From Maylandia zebra (lineage: Eukaryota; Chordata; Actinopteri; Cichliformes; Cichlidae), in assembly GCF_041146795.1 (NCBI RefSeq), contig NC_135167.1:30708954-30772953 (forward strand): 64,000 bases of DNA. The letters are read 5' to 3'. Each line of letters opens with the position of its first letter. Within the stretch, counting starts at the first letter, position 1. Shown piece after piece: positions 37,601 to 48,844 of the stretch. A model generated the notes under the pieces. That model had not been told where the DNA came from and ran no database searches. It worked only from the letters and a program-made list of their open reading frames with translations. Position numbers and translations under genes: made by a program.

Positions 37601-40600
37601 GAGTAAAGAGGATCTTTATTGTTACGGGGAGGCAGCTGTCCACTCCAGGTGAATGTCGCCTCATTCACAGCTGAGTTGAAAACAAGATAGACAAGGTTTG
37701 TGGATTGGTCATGCTTGAACAGTTTCATGATTAATGAGTAGTGGCTACCTGCAGCCTGTCTATGCAGGCGGGCCTCCCTCTCAATGCTGAAAGCATCCTC
37801 TGGCTGATCAAGCACATCTGCACCCGGCCATGAAGAGCCAGCACGCCAGCGACGGGAAATAGCCAAGGAGGAAGGGCTGGCACTGGATGGAGGGGTCAGA
37901 GGAGAGCTAGTGTCCTGAGGGTCCAGGCGAGAGCCCAGTCGCAGCAGGTCCTTCTGCACGTTTGACGTGAGATAAGGCAGGGGAGGGGAAATCCGCAAAG
38001 TGGACTGGAGAAGAAGATATGCGTTAGTGTAACGTGGCCTCATATTTTCCTCTATTCTGTGTATTAAAATAAAAAGTCAAAGGAAATTAAACTGACTGAA
38101 ATTCACTGAAGGGTTTAGACTGGGTGCAGTATCTGACTTGATAATCAGAAGCTTTCACTCCACACTGTCTGCTGCCAAAACTCAAAGTTAATAAATGCCA
38201 TCGTGGCACAAAAAATAAAAACCCTACAGCATGAAGCTCCACTTTGCCTGCCTTAATATAAATGATCAATTTCTGACATCCATCTCCAAAACTCATTTCT
38301 GATGTTTTACAAGAAAAGAAAAGCCAGAAAGTTAATACTGAAAATACCCTGTGATGGAAGCTTGAACAACAAAGCTGATGATTGCCGTGTCCAATAGAAT
38401 AATGTCAAACCCTTTAAATCCTCAAAGTTAAAAAGCAGGCCAAAGGAAGATTAAGGTAGACTCCTGTTAGTTGAGAAAGTAAGAATCTTTAAAAAGTGTA
38501 AAATCTCACTGCTAGATATCAGTATACTGCAGACAACCAAATTCGATTTAGTGCCCCTCTAGATTTAAGTTCATAATCTTATCTACAGTGGCTGCTGGAG
38601 GACAAACAGCTCTGGCCACTATTCATCTGTAGTGTTGTTGGCCATCAGTCACTGTTCATCAGCTGTCAATATGCCGAGTGTCCATTTACTCTCGAAGTGG
38701 CTGTAAAACTTTGAAAGGCGTCCAATACGAGTTGGTGAGTCAGTAAAGCTCACTTCTGTCCAATGACAATATTGAGATGAGCTGAAGAGATCAGCATTTG
38801 TTGTAAACACTGCTTACAACCAGCTGCTGCCATTTGGCTGGGACAGTAGACTATTACACATAACCCAGATAGTTGACAACTGTGACAATATTGGGACTAA
38901 ATAAGCATGTTTGTGTGTTAGAGCAGACTTCAGTTCAGGTAATGAGCTTTGAGGTGAAGAGGTTATAGTTTAAATGGCGATCTCTCTCAGCCACTGTATA
39001 CAATATGGCAGGGCAACATGGTGGCTTCCCCAAACTGTCTAATCTTGTGCATTTCTAATAGATTCATTTTAGATTTATGAGAATGCATTAACTGTTGGAA
39101 GATGTAATTACACATTAATGTACATTTCTTAGAACAACAATTTTTTTACCCCCTTTAAATAGCCTTAAATTACTTTATCATACCTTTAAGTGCAAGACCC
39201 TTGCAGAGAAATGAAAGTGAAGTTCATGCACACAAATCACACTCTAAGCCCATCTTTTCAGCCACACCCTGTAGATTTGGATGCTACAGTAAAACAGTAA
39301 ATGGGTTGATTGGGGTTTGAGATATTCACCTTCCACCAATCCAACACAAAGCTGGAGAATAAAAGTAATCTGCCTTACCAACATGTCACACAGGTGATCC
39401 GAGCCAGAGCTGAATCCACTGGTCTCCGAGTCTTCAGGACTGCTGGAGCGAGAGTCCAAAAAGGAGCACGAGTCTAGACGGTTTGCCATGCGAGCAACAC
39501 CGGGAAACTTCTCCAGAAAGTCAGCCGTCATGCTCATGGAATCGGGGGGCAGGTAGCCTGGGGGCTTTCCAAGGAGGCCACTGAAGGGACTGTTCAGTAG
39601 ACCCAACACTGAAAAACAATTACAATTAGTATAAAAAGAGCGCGATCTGTGCCAGTAGCCATGTAAGGTTACTCGATAGCTTGTTTGCCATTTCAGCTTT
39701 TCAAGTAAACTGAAGAAAATGGGATTTGTGCCCAAAGAGCTGCATTGATTTGTCAGGAATGAAGCGACACAGCAAACTCGAGTTTAAAAAGGTGCATCTT
39801 CAAGGGCATCTTAAATTGAGTTTTGTGCTGAATCTACAGACAGACATTGATCAGAACTAAAAGGTAGCCATGTGAACTGAGGTTTCCAAAAATATTCTTG
39901 GTCAACATACCAGATGTGCAAGCTGGCTGCCAACAGACTTAAAGCGCAAGTTGTTGAGTCATTCAGTTTTATTTTCTAACCAGAATGCTGATGAAACAAT
40001 TTCTCCCCTCAGATGCTAGATGCCTTTTTATAAGTCAAATCAATTGGAAGCCAGCGTTTCTAACACAAATCCAGTAAACGCCAAGCAACAATTCCTTAAG
40101 CATTAACAAGTCGCTTGCTCTTGATGCCCAAGTGAGTCAGCTGGCAACAGTGACAGGCATGTACGGCATGGCCTGCAAGTCAACATGAGGCTCTGAAGGG
40201 GATTATTCAGCTGTAGGCCGCATTCAAAGCTTTGTCACACTTTGTTGCAGGCCCAGTTTGGAAAGCTTTAAATTAAGTTACACTGGGTTGGTGTGGACAT
40301 GCAGCAAAACTATTGTGCTACAAATGGGTCAGGACAAATGGGCCATCCTTATCAGTGCTGCCAAAATGGCAAAACAGTCTTAAACAAGACATGTCTGAAA
40401 AATGTCAAAATTTACATATACTTGGCGTACATCTGTCAATCAGCTTTGACTTGGGCTGAATGTGGGTTTACTGCAGTTTTCTGACTGACATCCCTGACTC
40501 AAGTTTGATCAACAGGTAACAAATATTTAACTTGACTCTCAGGCAACATGATGAGAGTTTGAGAAAGAAAAGTAGCTTCACTGGCTGTTCGTGTGTTTGC

Positions 40601-43352
40601 TAGGGATGCAGTAAAGCAAAACTGCCACATCATCCTCCGTAGTGACGCTACAGGCTGTTCCCACACCGACTGCTGTTAACCAACCATCTTATTTTAATAT
40701 TAACAAGAGCTACACAATAAAAACAATCTTACTATATTCATTCCACTTTTCTCTTTAAAAGTAAGAGCCAGAAAACTTTTAGGGAAACTGGTATCCCCAA
40801 ATAAAACAGAATCCTATAACACAGTTCAAGGTCTGGCACTTACTGGAGGGTGAGCTGGTTTGAATGTGAGATGGGGAGGTGTGTGTATCTGCCTCCTGGC
40901 TGCTCCAAGGTTTGTCCCAGCCAGACAGACGGAGAGACTGAAGACCCAGGCCCAGGTCTGCGACACCCGACGGGTCCCTGGATAACGACATCTCCTGAGA
41001 GCCAGGCATGGCATCGCAGTTTGGGAAAAGCATCCTCCTGCTGCCCACTGCAGCCAGGTCCGACTCTGTGCCAAAATCCAGTTCACAGATTAAGCAAGAG
41101 CGAAAGGAGATAAGTGTTAGACAGTCACAAAGAACGTTTTTCAGCCTCCCATCGGCATCATTATACAGAAAAGATCAAAGCAAGACTTGTCAAAACCCCT
41201 TCTGGTAAAGAAACCACAATAAACTCCCTCAATAAACACATCTCCCCTACCCTGGCTGACGGCGGAGCTAACCTGCTGCCTCTGTGCCCTGTGCAACTGC
41301 CATGCATCTCCGTCCGCATCACTGACCCACCTAGCAGCATGTGACATGGCTGCTGATGCACTCGCACACCCCTGCTAATGACATCAGCTTCCCCCACCTC
41401 CCCGCTTCCTTGCCTAACAACTAATGAAAAATTCCTGTTGGAGCTATTGGCTTGTTGATAGAAGTACTCCCCTCTGGTAGGCACAGCACGTCTCCGAGTC
41501 AGTGTGAAGACAGCTGCTGCCGTTACTGCTGCTTACTCTGTGTCTAGCCTCGTTTCCCCGAGCGAGCTGACAGAGGCAGGAGGGAGGGGGGGAGAGAGGG
41601 GCAGAGCTACAGAAGCATGGCGGGAGGCAGCATGGTAGCAAATGACTCAGCAGACTTCAACTAAAGTATTGTAGACTTGAGGATGCTCAGGGCATTTCAG
41701 TTTCAGACTGGCTTGTGAATTTATTTTAGCACACCAACACTGAACAAACAGGCAAGGAGTGTCTCGCTGTAGCTGAAGCAGCTGACTGATCAGATGTTGA
41801 GGACAGTGATTTGCACCACCAGCTCCTCCCTTCCTAGGCCTGGAAAGCTTCCAGCTGCCAGTTACACCCCTGATTCAGCAAGACTAAGCTGGAGTGGATG
41901 GGACAAAAAGAACTTCAGCTCATTGTGCATCAAGACCCAGCTTACCTTTGCTATGCAACATTTATGCTCTGCTCATGTCAAACTAAGGATTGTATTGTCA
42001 TCTAAAAACAAGAGCAGAAGTCACAAGAGCAGACATGCTTTAAGCAAACTGAAAGGACTCCAGCACTGTCCTGAGCCAAAATCTTGGCAAATACCACCCC
42101 TGTGGTTTAAAAAAATAAAAAACCCACTTAGAACTACTGCAGTGCTGCAGACCAGCAATGCAGTATGAATCAGCTGCTGGCACCTGAATAAAAAGACAAG
42201 GTGAAGGAGGTTCAACAGCTTTAAAAAGTCGAAGGGGGATTTCCATTATAGGCAACGCAGGCTCTCATCTTACAGAGCACCACATTGGTTCTGCACACTG
42301 CATGCATGTTCCTTCGTGATTTTGTGGTTTTAAGGAAAATGCAAACTACAGCAGCAGGAGAAGCTACCACTGAGGGCAGAGGTCATGTGACCTGCTTTCT
42401 CACACTTCACTGTACACGAAACTAAAAGCATCAAAATTCACACAACTGAGAAAGACTGGGAATTTCCAAAGAGATTCAAGCACTTTGGGACTCAAATTGT
42501 TACAGTATTGCTTATGTAATATCCCTCAATACTACAGTACCTATATTACTAATATAAAATGAAAATAATTCTGTTGAATAGCTAAAACACTTCATTTTTA
42601 TCAAACAGTGAAAACAGCTGTTGATACCATCTGGGGGCCCAAATCAAAACCTTCACGTTTCCCTGACTGCAAGTGACCACAATGAGCACTTGATGTGTAG
42701 GCAAATAAAGTTAGCAGAAAATGCAGTTTGACTATTAGACCTTAATAAAAAAGTACTACAGATTTGCGCGGACTTGCTAAATATTTAGCTATTTGAGCAT
42801 TTCTAAAACGTTTTAAACCCTCATGGCTACAGCCTCGTTTTAAATAAGTTTAGGCTGCAGTAGTGTCGGATACTAATTGTTTTTCGCCTTTGCACTCAAG
42901 CCCACCCAAGTTTAACTCTTGCAGAGTGAGTGAGGAGTGAGGGTTTACCGGACATCAGGTTTGGTTTTCCCTTGGTGTTGGGTGTGGTGCACACACCGGT
43001 GAAATCCAGAGCGTTGCCCAGCATAGTGTTCATCCTGCGGAAGATGTCTGCGTTGCTGCAGGTGGACAGTGCCGGAGAATCGGTGTCTGGGCTCTCAGGC
43101 CTGCGGGCTTCGTTTCTCTGCAGAAGGAGGCCGTGAGAGGGACACAATCAACCCAGCACTCATGCTAAAAGCTAAAGGTCAAGCTTGTGCACCATGCTGC
43201 AAAGTGGATTTTTGTTTGTTTGTTTTGTTCCGGGGAGGAACTAATGGGCCAAATGAGGCGGACATACGGTCAAATAATAACGTTAGACGTGGCGCAAAAC
43301 TGACTTATTTCACCCATTTAATGCCGTTTCAACTCACCAGGGAAAACGCCAT
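34509..43352 (-). CDS. cpeb1: Cytoplasmic polyadenylation element-binding protein 1
   Basis: Binds UUUUAU elements in 3' UTRs and switches stored mRNAs between repression and poly(A)-driven translation, in oocytes and at synapses (family knowledge). Twelve coding exons join in frame: 43338-43352, 42949-43117, 40844-41065, 39379-39608, 37749-38004, 37557-37670, 36868-36957, 36014-36150, 35395-35593, 35185-35279, 34974-35054 and 34509-34619. They give 572 aa (human about 566). Residues 1-300 are regulatory, with the Aurora-site context LDSRSSS and the TSGFSS degron-like motif (about 190-205). RRM1 (about 315-400) has [11 protein letters not shown] and [11 protein letters not shown]2 (about 430-510) has TVFVGALHG and GRVTFNN. 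A Cys/His zinc module (about 515-560) precedes the end KNRDSS. Start MAFSL matches vertebrate CPEB1. Confidence 0.97.
34974..35054 (-). CDS. cpeb1: cpeb1 exon 11: zinc module
   Basis: Encodes [20 protein letters not shown] then PFFCRDQ. Phase 0 at both ends. Confidence 0.97.
35185..35279 (-). CDS. cpeb1: cpeb1 exon 10: RRM2 RNP1
   Basis: Encodes [20 protein letters not shown] then [12 protein letters not shown]. Contains the RNP1 core of RRM2. Confidence 0.97.
35395..35593 (-). CDS. cpeb1: cpeb1 exon 9: RRM2 RNP2
   Basis: Encodes [20 protein letters not shown], then [20 protein letters not shown] and [14 protein letters not shown]. Confidence 0.97.
36014..36150 (-). CDS. cpeb1: cpeb1 exon 8: RRM1 RNP1
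   Basis: Encodes [20 protein letters not shown] and ends [14 protein letters not shown]. Acceptor ctgtag, donor gtaggt. Confidence 0.96.
36868..36957 (-). CDS. cpeb1: cpeb1 exon 7 with tandem donors
   Basis: Encodes [20 protein letters not shown] then GKHPRCPPK. Two in-frame donors exist. One is after AAAG at 36868 (gtaatg). The other is 15 nt on, after GCTAAAG at 36853 (gtaaca). The longer form adds GNVAK before GYVYL, matching the GNMPK insert of longer vertebrate isoforms. Confidence 0.93.
37557..37670 (-). CDS. cpeb1: cpeb1 exon 6: RRM1 RNP2
   Basis: Encodes [20 protein letters not shown] then [14 protein letters not shown]. Confidence 0.97.
37749..38004 (-). CDS. cpeb1: cpeb1 exon 5
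   Basis: Encodes [20 protein letters not shown] through [16 protein letters not shown]. The middle part is Ser/Pro/Ala-rich and poorly conserved. Its end is strongly conserved in CPEB1. Confidence 0.95.
38005..39378 (-). other. cpeb1: cpeb1 intron 4
   Basis: No exon or element supported inside. Confidence 0.7.
39379..39608 (-). CDS. cpeb1: cpeb1 exon 4: phospho-regulatory region
   Basis: Encodes [20 protein letters not shown], then [20 protein letters not shown] and DHLCDML. LDSRSS is the context of the activating Aurora A/CaMKII-type site and TSGFSS the degradation motif of CPEB1 (family knowledge). Confidence 0.95.
39609..40843 (-). other. cpeb1: cpeb1 intron 3
   Basis: Nothing recognised inside. 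Confidence 0.7.
40844..41065 (-). CDS. cpeb1: cpeb1 exon 3
   Basis: Encodes [20 protein letters not shown], then [27 protein letters not shown] and LGLQSLxLxGWDxPWS are CPEB1 hallmarks. Confidence 0.95.
41066..42948 (-). other. cpeb1: cpeb1 intron 2
   Basis: Several short frames on both strands, none resembling CPEB1 or any known family. No repeat recognised. Confidence 0.65.
42949..43117 (-). CDS. cpeb1: cpeb1 exon 2
   Basis: Encodes [20 protein letters not shown], then [29 protein letters not shown] matches the vertebrate N-terminus. Confidence 0.94.
43338..43352 (-). CDS. cpeb1: cpeb1 exon 1 coding part (MAFSL)
   Basis: Only five codons, ATGGCGTTTTCCCTG, before donor gtgagt. MAFSL is identical to the start of mammalian CPEB1, which fixes the start codon. 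Confidence 0.9.
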
Positions 43353-43560
43353 GATGTGGACAGACAGCCTAAAAGAAATGTCACAACAACGACCGCTGGC
43401 TGCAATAAAAGGTCATATTTATGAGGCGTGCTAACAGCTAATTAGTCATAATTTAGTGAACGTGTGCCCAGCTAATGACGGCGCTCGAGGGCCTCGTTCC
43501 GTTCACGTGCTCCACATCAAAGAGCAGGCCGCTGAAGGGAAAATCACGTGTTACTGCGGC
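43353..43560 (-). promoter_or_regulatory. cpeb1: cpeb1 promoter region with two CACGTG E-boxes
   Basis: GC-richer than its surroundings. Perfect CACGTG palindromes lie at 43504-43509 and 43545-43550, about 150 and 190 bp upstream of the start codon. Bound by bHLH factors in general (knowledge). Which factor acts here is unknown. Confidence 0.5.
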
Positions 43561-44427
43561 CAATAATTTAAAGAGAGGCTTATTTAAAAATTACAGGGAT
43601 ATTTATCAATATTATAGCAGACAGAATATGTTTTATACGTGCAAACGTGAATTATGTCATTAAAATAAAATAAAATCGCCAATATCTAAAACCACAGTGC
43701 TCTCAGTGCTTCTGCGATGGAATCACAGCATATAGGACAAAAAACAAAATAGTATATTACTATAATTTCAGATGGATGTGAACTACATTTTTTTCTTATA
43801 AATTAATGTAAAATTGTTTTTTTGTGCAAACTGAACTTAACTCAAATATGACTCTTCAGTTCAGAGGCATGCCTTTAAACTTTATTTATCAAGAAAGGCA
43901 AGACTTAAAAACAGTTGTGAAGACCTCTAGTAATAACCTGACTAATAATAACTACTACAAAAACAAATAAAAACAATGAAATAATTATTAAATATGTTCA
44001 TAAAAACACCTTTATACAAATGTTAGACAATATAAAAACAATAACATTCCAGGGTTATTGGAGCTTTACTTTGAAAATATTCAAATCAATTGAAAGGAAA
44101 CACATTGTGTGTCTCATTCTTTCTTACAAACAGCTTCATATGCTTTATCATTGTGACCCAAGTTTCATTAAAGCAGATCTTAAATTCTTTCCTCTGGTAT
44201 TTTACATCGTGTTGTAATCGGCCTCCAAATGCGGCCTCAGGAGGATGCAGCCTATGAATCCGGACACACCACAAATAAATAAATATTAAACTTGGAGTCG
44301 CAGCCTCCCACTCTTTTCCTTTGTATAATTATAACAAATTACCACTTAGGGACTATGCTGCTGTACTCCTATTTATGAGATGACCTGACAAATCTATTGA
44401 ATTTTGGTAGGGCATATGAACTGAGAG
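43561..44427. other. Intergenic, no gene seen
   Basis: AT-rich DNA without recognised coding or repeat signal. Confidence 0.55.
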
Positions 44428-44848
44428 CTTTAACATTAAATCACCTGCTTAATATTGTGCTGCAAAACAGCTCTGTCATCAGTGGGATTGACATGGTATC
44501 TCTGGGGTTGTCTTTTGGTATTTTTGAATCACAAAGGTTGGGTCCTGTGGGTTGCCTCGGTAGATGGAGTTGTTCCCTGGGGTCTCGTGCAAGCTTGTTC
44601 AGCTTGAGATTTGAGATGTTTGGAAGCTGGGTCAGCACCTGGGTCTCCTTGCTGTGTTCCTTGTGTGGTAGATGCATTGTCCTGCTGGGGGAACCCCTGC
44701 TGGTGTTGCAATATTTAGGTGGGTGGTTCGTATCTCCTTAAATTCCAAGACCCGAGGTTTTGTAGCAGAGCGTTTTATTAAAACAAGATGATTAATTTTA
44801 TACGCTTTACCTGCCAGTGGTTTTAATGCTATGGCTGGTGGGTTGTCA
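44428..44848. mobile_element. Degenerate Tc1-type transposon remnant
   Basis: Starts near TTTAACATTAAATCACCTGC and ends near AGTGGTTTTAATGCTATGGC, imperfect inverse copies. The internal text (CAAAACAGCTCTG, TTGTCCTGCTGGGGGAACCC, GTTGCAATATTTAGGTGGGT) follows a well-known fish Tc1 family, with large deletions. No open transposase. Confidence 0.6.
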
Positions 44849-45530
44849 TTTCATTAAAGAAACTCTGGAGGAAGTCATTTATTGGCATCTTGTCATTTTC
44901 AGTGAAGTGTTTCAGTATTTTTTGACACCTTTTTTCTTTTATAATTCTGGTTCCAGTGTTACATAAGTCTGTAAGAGGTTAAAAAGAGCTCAAAGATTAG
45001 TGCAGACCATCACAAACCCAGTTGCAGTTATGGGAATGAAGTGCACTTTCGCTAACCTTTGCCAGATTTCTGTAACCTTTACAACAACACAGCAACCTTG
45101 TACTCTGCACCTGCACGTTGATAATATCAGACATAAGCAAGATGCCAAAAACATCTGCTAAAATTGTTCCAAGGTCTTTTGTTTCAGTGGCCCACAGTTG
45201 GGCTTTGCTCCTTTGGCCTCTCCTCATCTGTATCAAGGTCATTTGTAGGTAGCTAAAACTAAAAAAGAAAGAAAGAACATTCTAGTTAAGTGAAATAAAA
45301 CAAAATCCAGCAACAACTAGCTTTAAGAAGAAAAAGGTCTATATCACTGGGACTTAAAAATGTTTTGCTTGTAATACCTTCTATGAACTTGTTAAACCTC
45401 TTCTGTGAAAAATACCCATTTTATGTATAGAAGCTAATTAAACTTAAAGTACAAGTAAAAGTTCATCTGAAATGACAAGTTTGCCTCTGTACACTGTCAA
45501 AGTTGCTTTTAAATAAAACAAGATGCAACT
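44849..45530. other. Intergenic, one weak exon-like segment
   Basis: Contains a minus-strand segment (45184-45252) with a strong acceptor and 22 open codons, described under findings. Otherwise nothing recognised. Confidence 0.4.
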
Positions 45531-46396
45531 AAAATTAAGAAATCAGCTTTTATTCAACATGTTCAGCAGAACTGTTCATAATTTTTTACACGTATCCGTT
45601 TAGAGGCTTGATTTGTACAGTCGACTCACAAGCGGTTTCAAGGCTGTGTTACTGTTATTCTAATGACAAATGAAGTTCTTTAACAAATGCAAATTAAGAA
45701 TAAAAAAACTGCACTGGTGAGTAAATTTGAAATGGGACCTATTTCCCTCTTAAAACTAGTTGAATAGTTTTATTACCTGCCAGAGAACAGAGTACATTAA
45801 CATTAAAAATATATGTATATTTCATCGCAAATATGATTTAAAAAAAACACGAAACAGGATCAACTTGTGAACCTGCAGATTGTGGTTTATAAAGAGGCTT
45901 AGGTTATGATCCACTCTGTTGTGCAATGAACAGCAACTGGGTGTTTTTAGATTGAGGGATGCGACAAGTTTATATCGTACAACAATAAGAGAATAACAAA
46001 GAGTACACACGGCAGATGACCAAAATAGCATTGTAGGTAACCTGTGAAGGGATTTAAATTGTCCACTTAACTGACTCCGGCTGGCTTTTCTAATAAAATA
46101 TGCTTTCTGAGACTGTAATCACAGACAAGGAACCACTACTTACTTGCACTTAAAGATGGATGATATATGCATGTATTGATTTGTGAGGGTGGAAAGTCTA
46201 TGCAGCAGCAGACTTAGTCATGTGACAATATAAAAATAGAGCAAAGCACACTTAAAGTACATCAAACAGCAGTTAATACTGGTATAGAGCAGAATTATGT
46301 TTGCTGTATGTCAAACTCATGATGTGCACCTGGAAATTTAACATTATGTGGTTGAAAACTATAGGAAAGAGAGAGTGCATGGGAAAAATGAGTCAT
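45530..46396 (-). other. Candidate 3' UTR of a distal rbpms2 terminal exon
   Basis: Follows the minus-strand frame that stops at 46397 and ends at AATAAA (plus-strand TTTATT at 45549-45554). The signal is followed by a T/G-containing downstream stretch. Looks like a transcript end. Confidence 0.35.
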
Positions 46397-46534
46397 TCAA
46401 AGGCAAGTTCTAATGAGAACACTGCTGGCTGAAGACGCTGCTGTGTAGACACTCTTACTTCCACGAGAGGTCTCTGTAGCTGCTGCAGGTAAGCTGCTCA
46501 TGTGGGAGCTGAGCCGGCAGAGGGCAGAACAGAC
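46397..46534 (-). CDS. Candidate alternative terminal exon of rbpms2
   Basis: A good acceptor (pyrimidine-rich, cactgcag) precedes 45 open codons beginning VCSALCRLSSHMSSLPAAA and ending SASSVLIRTCL, TGA. It is on the rbpms2 strand, 4.4 kb beyond the regular last exon. Its phase 0 fits exactly after LHAQ of rbpms2 exon 6, giving a 223-aa protein without the usual RQFC end. RBPMS-family genes are known to swap C-terminal exons. I do not recognise this peptide, and it could be an unrelated gene. Confidence 0.35.
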   Translation of the reverse strand, partial: VCSALCRLSSHMSSLPAAATETSRGSKSVYTAASSASSVLIRTCL

Positions 46535-47432
46535 CTGCAGTGAGAAACAACAGTTTTTTGTTTTTTTTAAAACACCACCACCAAACTGGAACAAGTTAGT
46601 TTTGTTATGAGCCACATGTGCTGTGAACACAAGAAAAACTTGTGTACTTTATGTCTTTCTACATGTTGCAGTACGTGAATACATTTCACAGAATTCTATC
46701 CGATACACAATTAGAAAAAAAAGTCTTAATTTATTATTTATTTACTGTGTTTCAGTTAGTACCTGTTCTTTCTGCAATGCAGAGTAAGATCTGTGAAGAA
46801 ACAACATTGAATCCTCTGGATGAAGGAGCAGATAGTTCAGGTTTACATTTGGCCCCAGCCGATGAAAACAGCAGAGAAAGAGAAACTGTTCCTTTCAATC
46901 TGTAGCATCCCCATCTTAGCACTCTATTGATTTTATGTCAATCCAAATACTCTGAGATAGTGATGTTAAGTGACCCATATTTCCATGAAGGGCAAATGGC
47001 TGATTCTTGGGAGAATATTGGCTTCTTGTGAGGCATTTGTTGCTCTTTTGGGTTTTTACGTGTTTTAGAGTCACTGTCACCGTCTCTGGTTTAATTTAAT
47101 TAGGTTCAGAAAATTCACAGAAATACTCAATATGATAATAATATATACATGTTTTCCAAGGTGATTAAATGACTTGCTTGATCAAGTTCTCTTTTAAAAA
47201 TTCAAGTTAGAGAATTTTTAATGATCCAAACAGATCAAACCCATTTTAACCCATTATAGTGATAGTATGAATTTATTTTAGCTTTAAATGATAATGTTCT
47301 AAAGTCACCAGAGGAATTAAACTAAATATCATGAAGGAATTAAACTAAATATTTAATTTATAAATCAATTTCTAAAATAAAATAAAAGACTTAAATATGA
47401 ATGTGGACTACCAGTCATGTATTTACACAGGG
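46535..47432. other. Intergenic or intronic, AT-rich
   Basis: A plus-strand segment 46759-46905 has an acceptor-like start and 48 open codons, discussed in findings. No other signal. Confidence 0.4.
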
Positions 47433-48499
47433 AATTTAATGTTTTTGCATATTTTTCCACACTAACATGTTTCAGATTATCAAACAAATTTTAATATTGG
47501 ACTAAAACTACTGATGTAAATATGAAATGCAGATTTGAAATCATTTGAGGGGAAAAGGTTTTCCAAACTTAGCTGGGCTTACATGAAAAACCCAACAAAT
47601 GGTTCTTCCACCCTTGTCAGCAAGAACTGCAGGAAAACATTTGTGATAACTGGCGATGAGTCTTTGACATCACTTGGGGAATTTTGGCCCAATTTTCTTT
47701 AGAGAATTCATTCAGGCACACTGGAGGGTTTTCTATCACAAACGGCATTTCATTAGGTTCAACTCCAGACTTTGACTACGCCACACCAAAAACTTACTTT
47801 TGAACCATCCACATGTGGACCGTATGTTTTGACTCGTTGTCCTGCTGCAAATCAAGTGTGCTTGAGCTTCAATGATTGAAGTGATGGCCAGATATTCTCC
47901 TTCAGGAAGCGGCAAAGCAGCCTCAGACCGTCACACTACCACCACGTTTTTGTGATGTTTTGTAAAATATGCTAATTTTATACCAGAGCAGAACTCAAAC
48001 CTTTCAAAAAGTTCAGTTCGCCAGTTTTCTTTATCCGTTGATAATTGCCCTTACCGTGGCTCATTGAGTCCCAAAGCCTACAAACTGCTTTGTAACCCTT
48101 TACAGACTGACAGGCATCAATGACTACTGGTCATTTATTTAGATCGTAGCATAATGTGTTGGTTTTCTTTAACCTGCTTCACTTTATCAGACAGGTTCCA
48201 ATTTAAGGGATTTTTGATTTTTGACTTGGTTCAGGTCTGGCAGTAATTTGACGTGGGTGTGGCCATTGAAAATAATAAAACAAAATCTTCATTTAACCAT
48301 GGGAGTCGATCACATTTGACATGTCCAGGGAATGTTTGTAAAAGCTTTTTTCACTTAAAAATCATTTAGAACTGCACTTTGTATTTATTAGGGTCATATT
48401 TACCTGGTATTAAATTTTCCTTTGATTGTCTGAAACATTTAGTGTGACAAATGTGCCCCCCCAAACAAACAAAGGCCAAATACTTTTTCATGGCACTGT
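47433..48499. mobile_element. Degenerate DNA transposon (fish Tc1-like family)
   Basis: The right end CCAAATACTTTTTCATGGCAC and inner marker blocks (GGAATTTTGGCCCAATTTTC, GTCCTGCTGCAAATCAAG, CCGTCACACTACCACCAC, CTCATTGAGTCCCAAAG) follow a very common fish DNA-transposon sequence. The right end is conserved up to CACTGT. The left end (from about 47433) shows TTTCAGATTATCAAACAAAT, the inverse of TTTGATTGTCTGAAACAT near the right end. No open transposase remains. The superfamily call rests on memory of the family. Confidence 0.6.
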
Positions 48500-48840
48500 C
48501 GCTTAATTAGCACAATATTGTCAAATATAAATAGTTACCACCAGCACCACTTCAATTAGGCAGCTGGTCATATTGAGAAGAGTTGCTTAAGAGTCCCTGG
48601 AGGATCCATCACGGTAGGTTGAGCAGAGCATTTTAGCAGCTAATGAAGGCAGAGTGTGGAGGTCAGCTCCACATATGACGCAAACAGACATTAATGCAGT
48701 GGTGCATCACAAATGAAAAGTTGGTATGAATTATTGATGCCAACATCTGATGTTTCTTTGAGTTAGCATAGCGTTGGAGCGTTTAACTTTAGCGACCGAC
48801 TTGACTCTGTGAGAAATGACAGATGTCCAGATATATGCAT
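48500..48840. other. Short intergenic stretch, nothing recognised
   Basis: Unique-looking sequence between the transposon and the distal end of the rbpms2 transcript. Confidence 0.4.
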
Positions 48841-48844
48841 TCAC

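Noticed and set aside
40779-41086. Second overlapping minus-strand frame at cpeb1 exon 3
   Set aside because: Only the frame with SRRMLFP and LGLQSL matches CPEB1. The other is its shadow.
41141-41641. Several frames in cpeb1 intron 2
   Set aside because: No similarity to CPEB1 and the exon phases already join without them.
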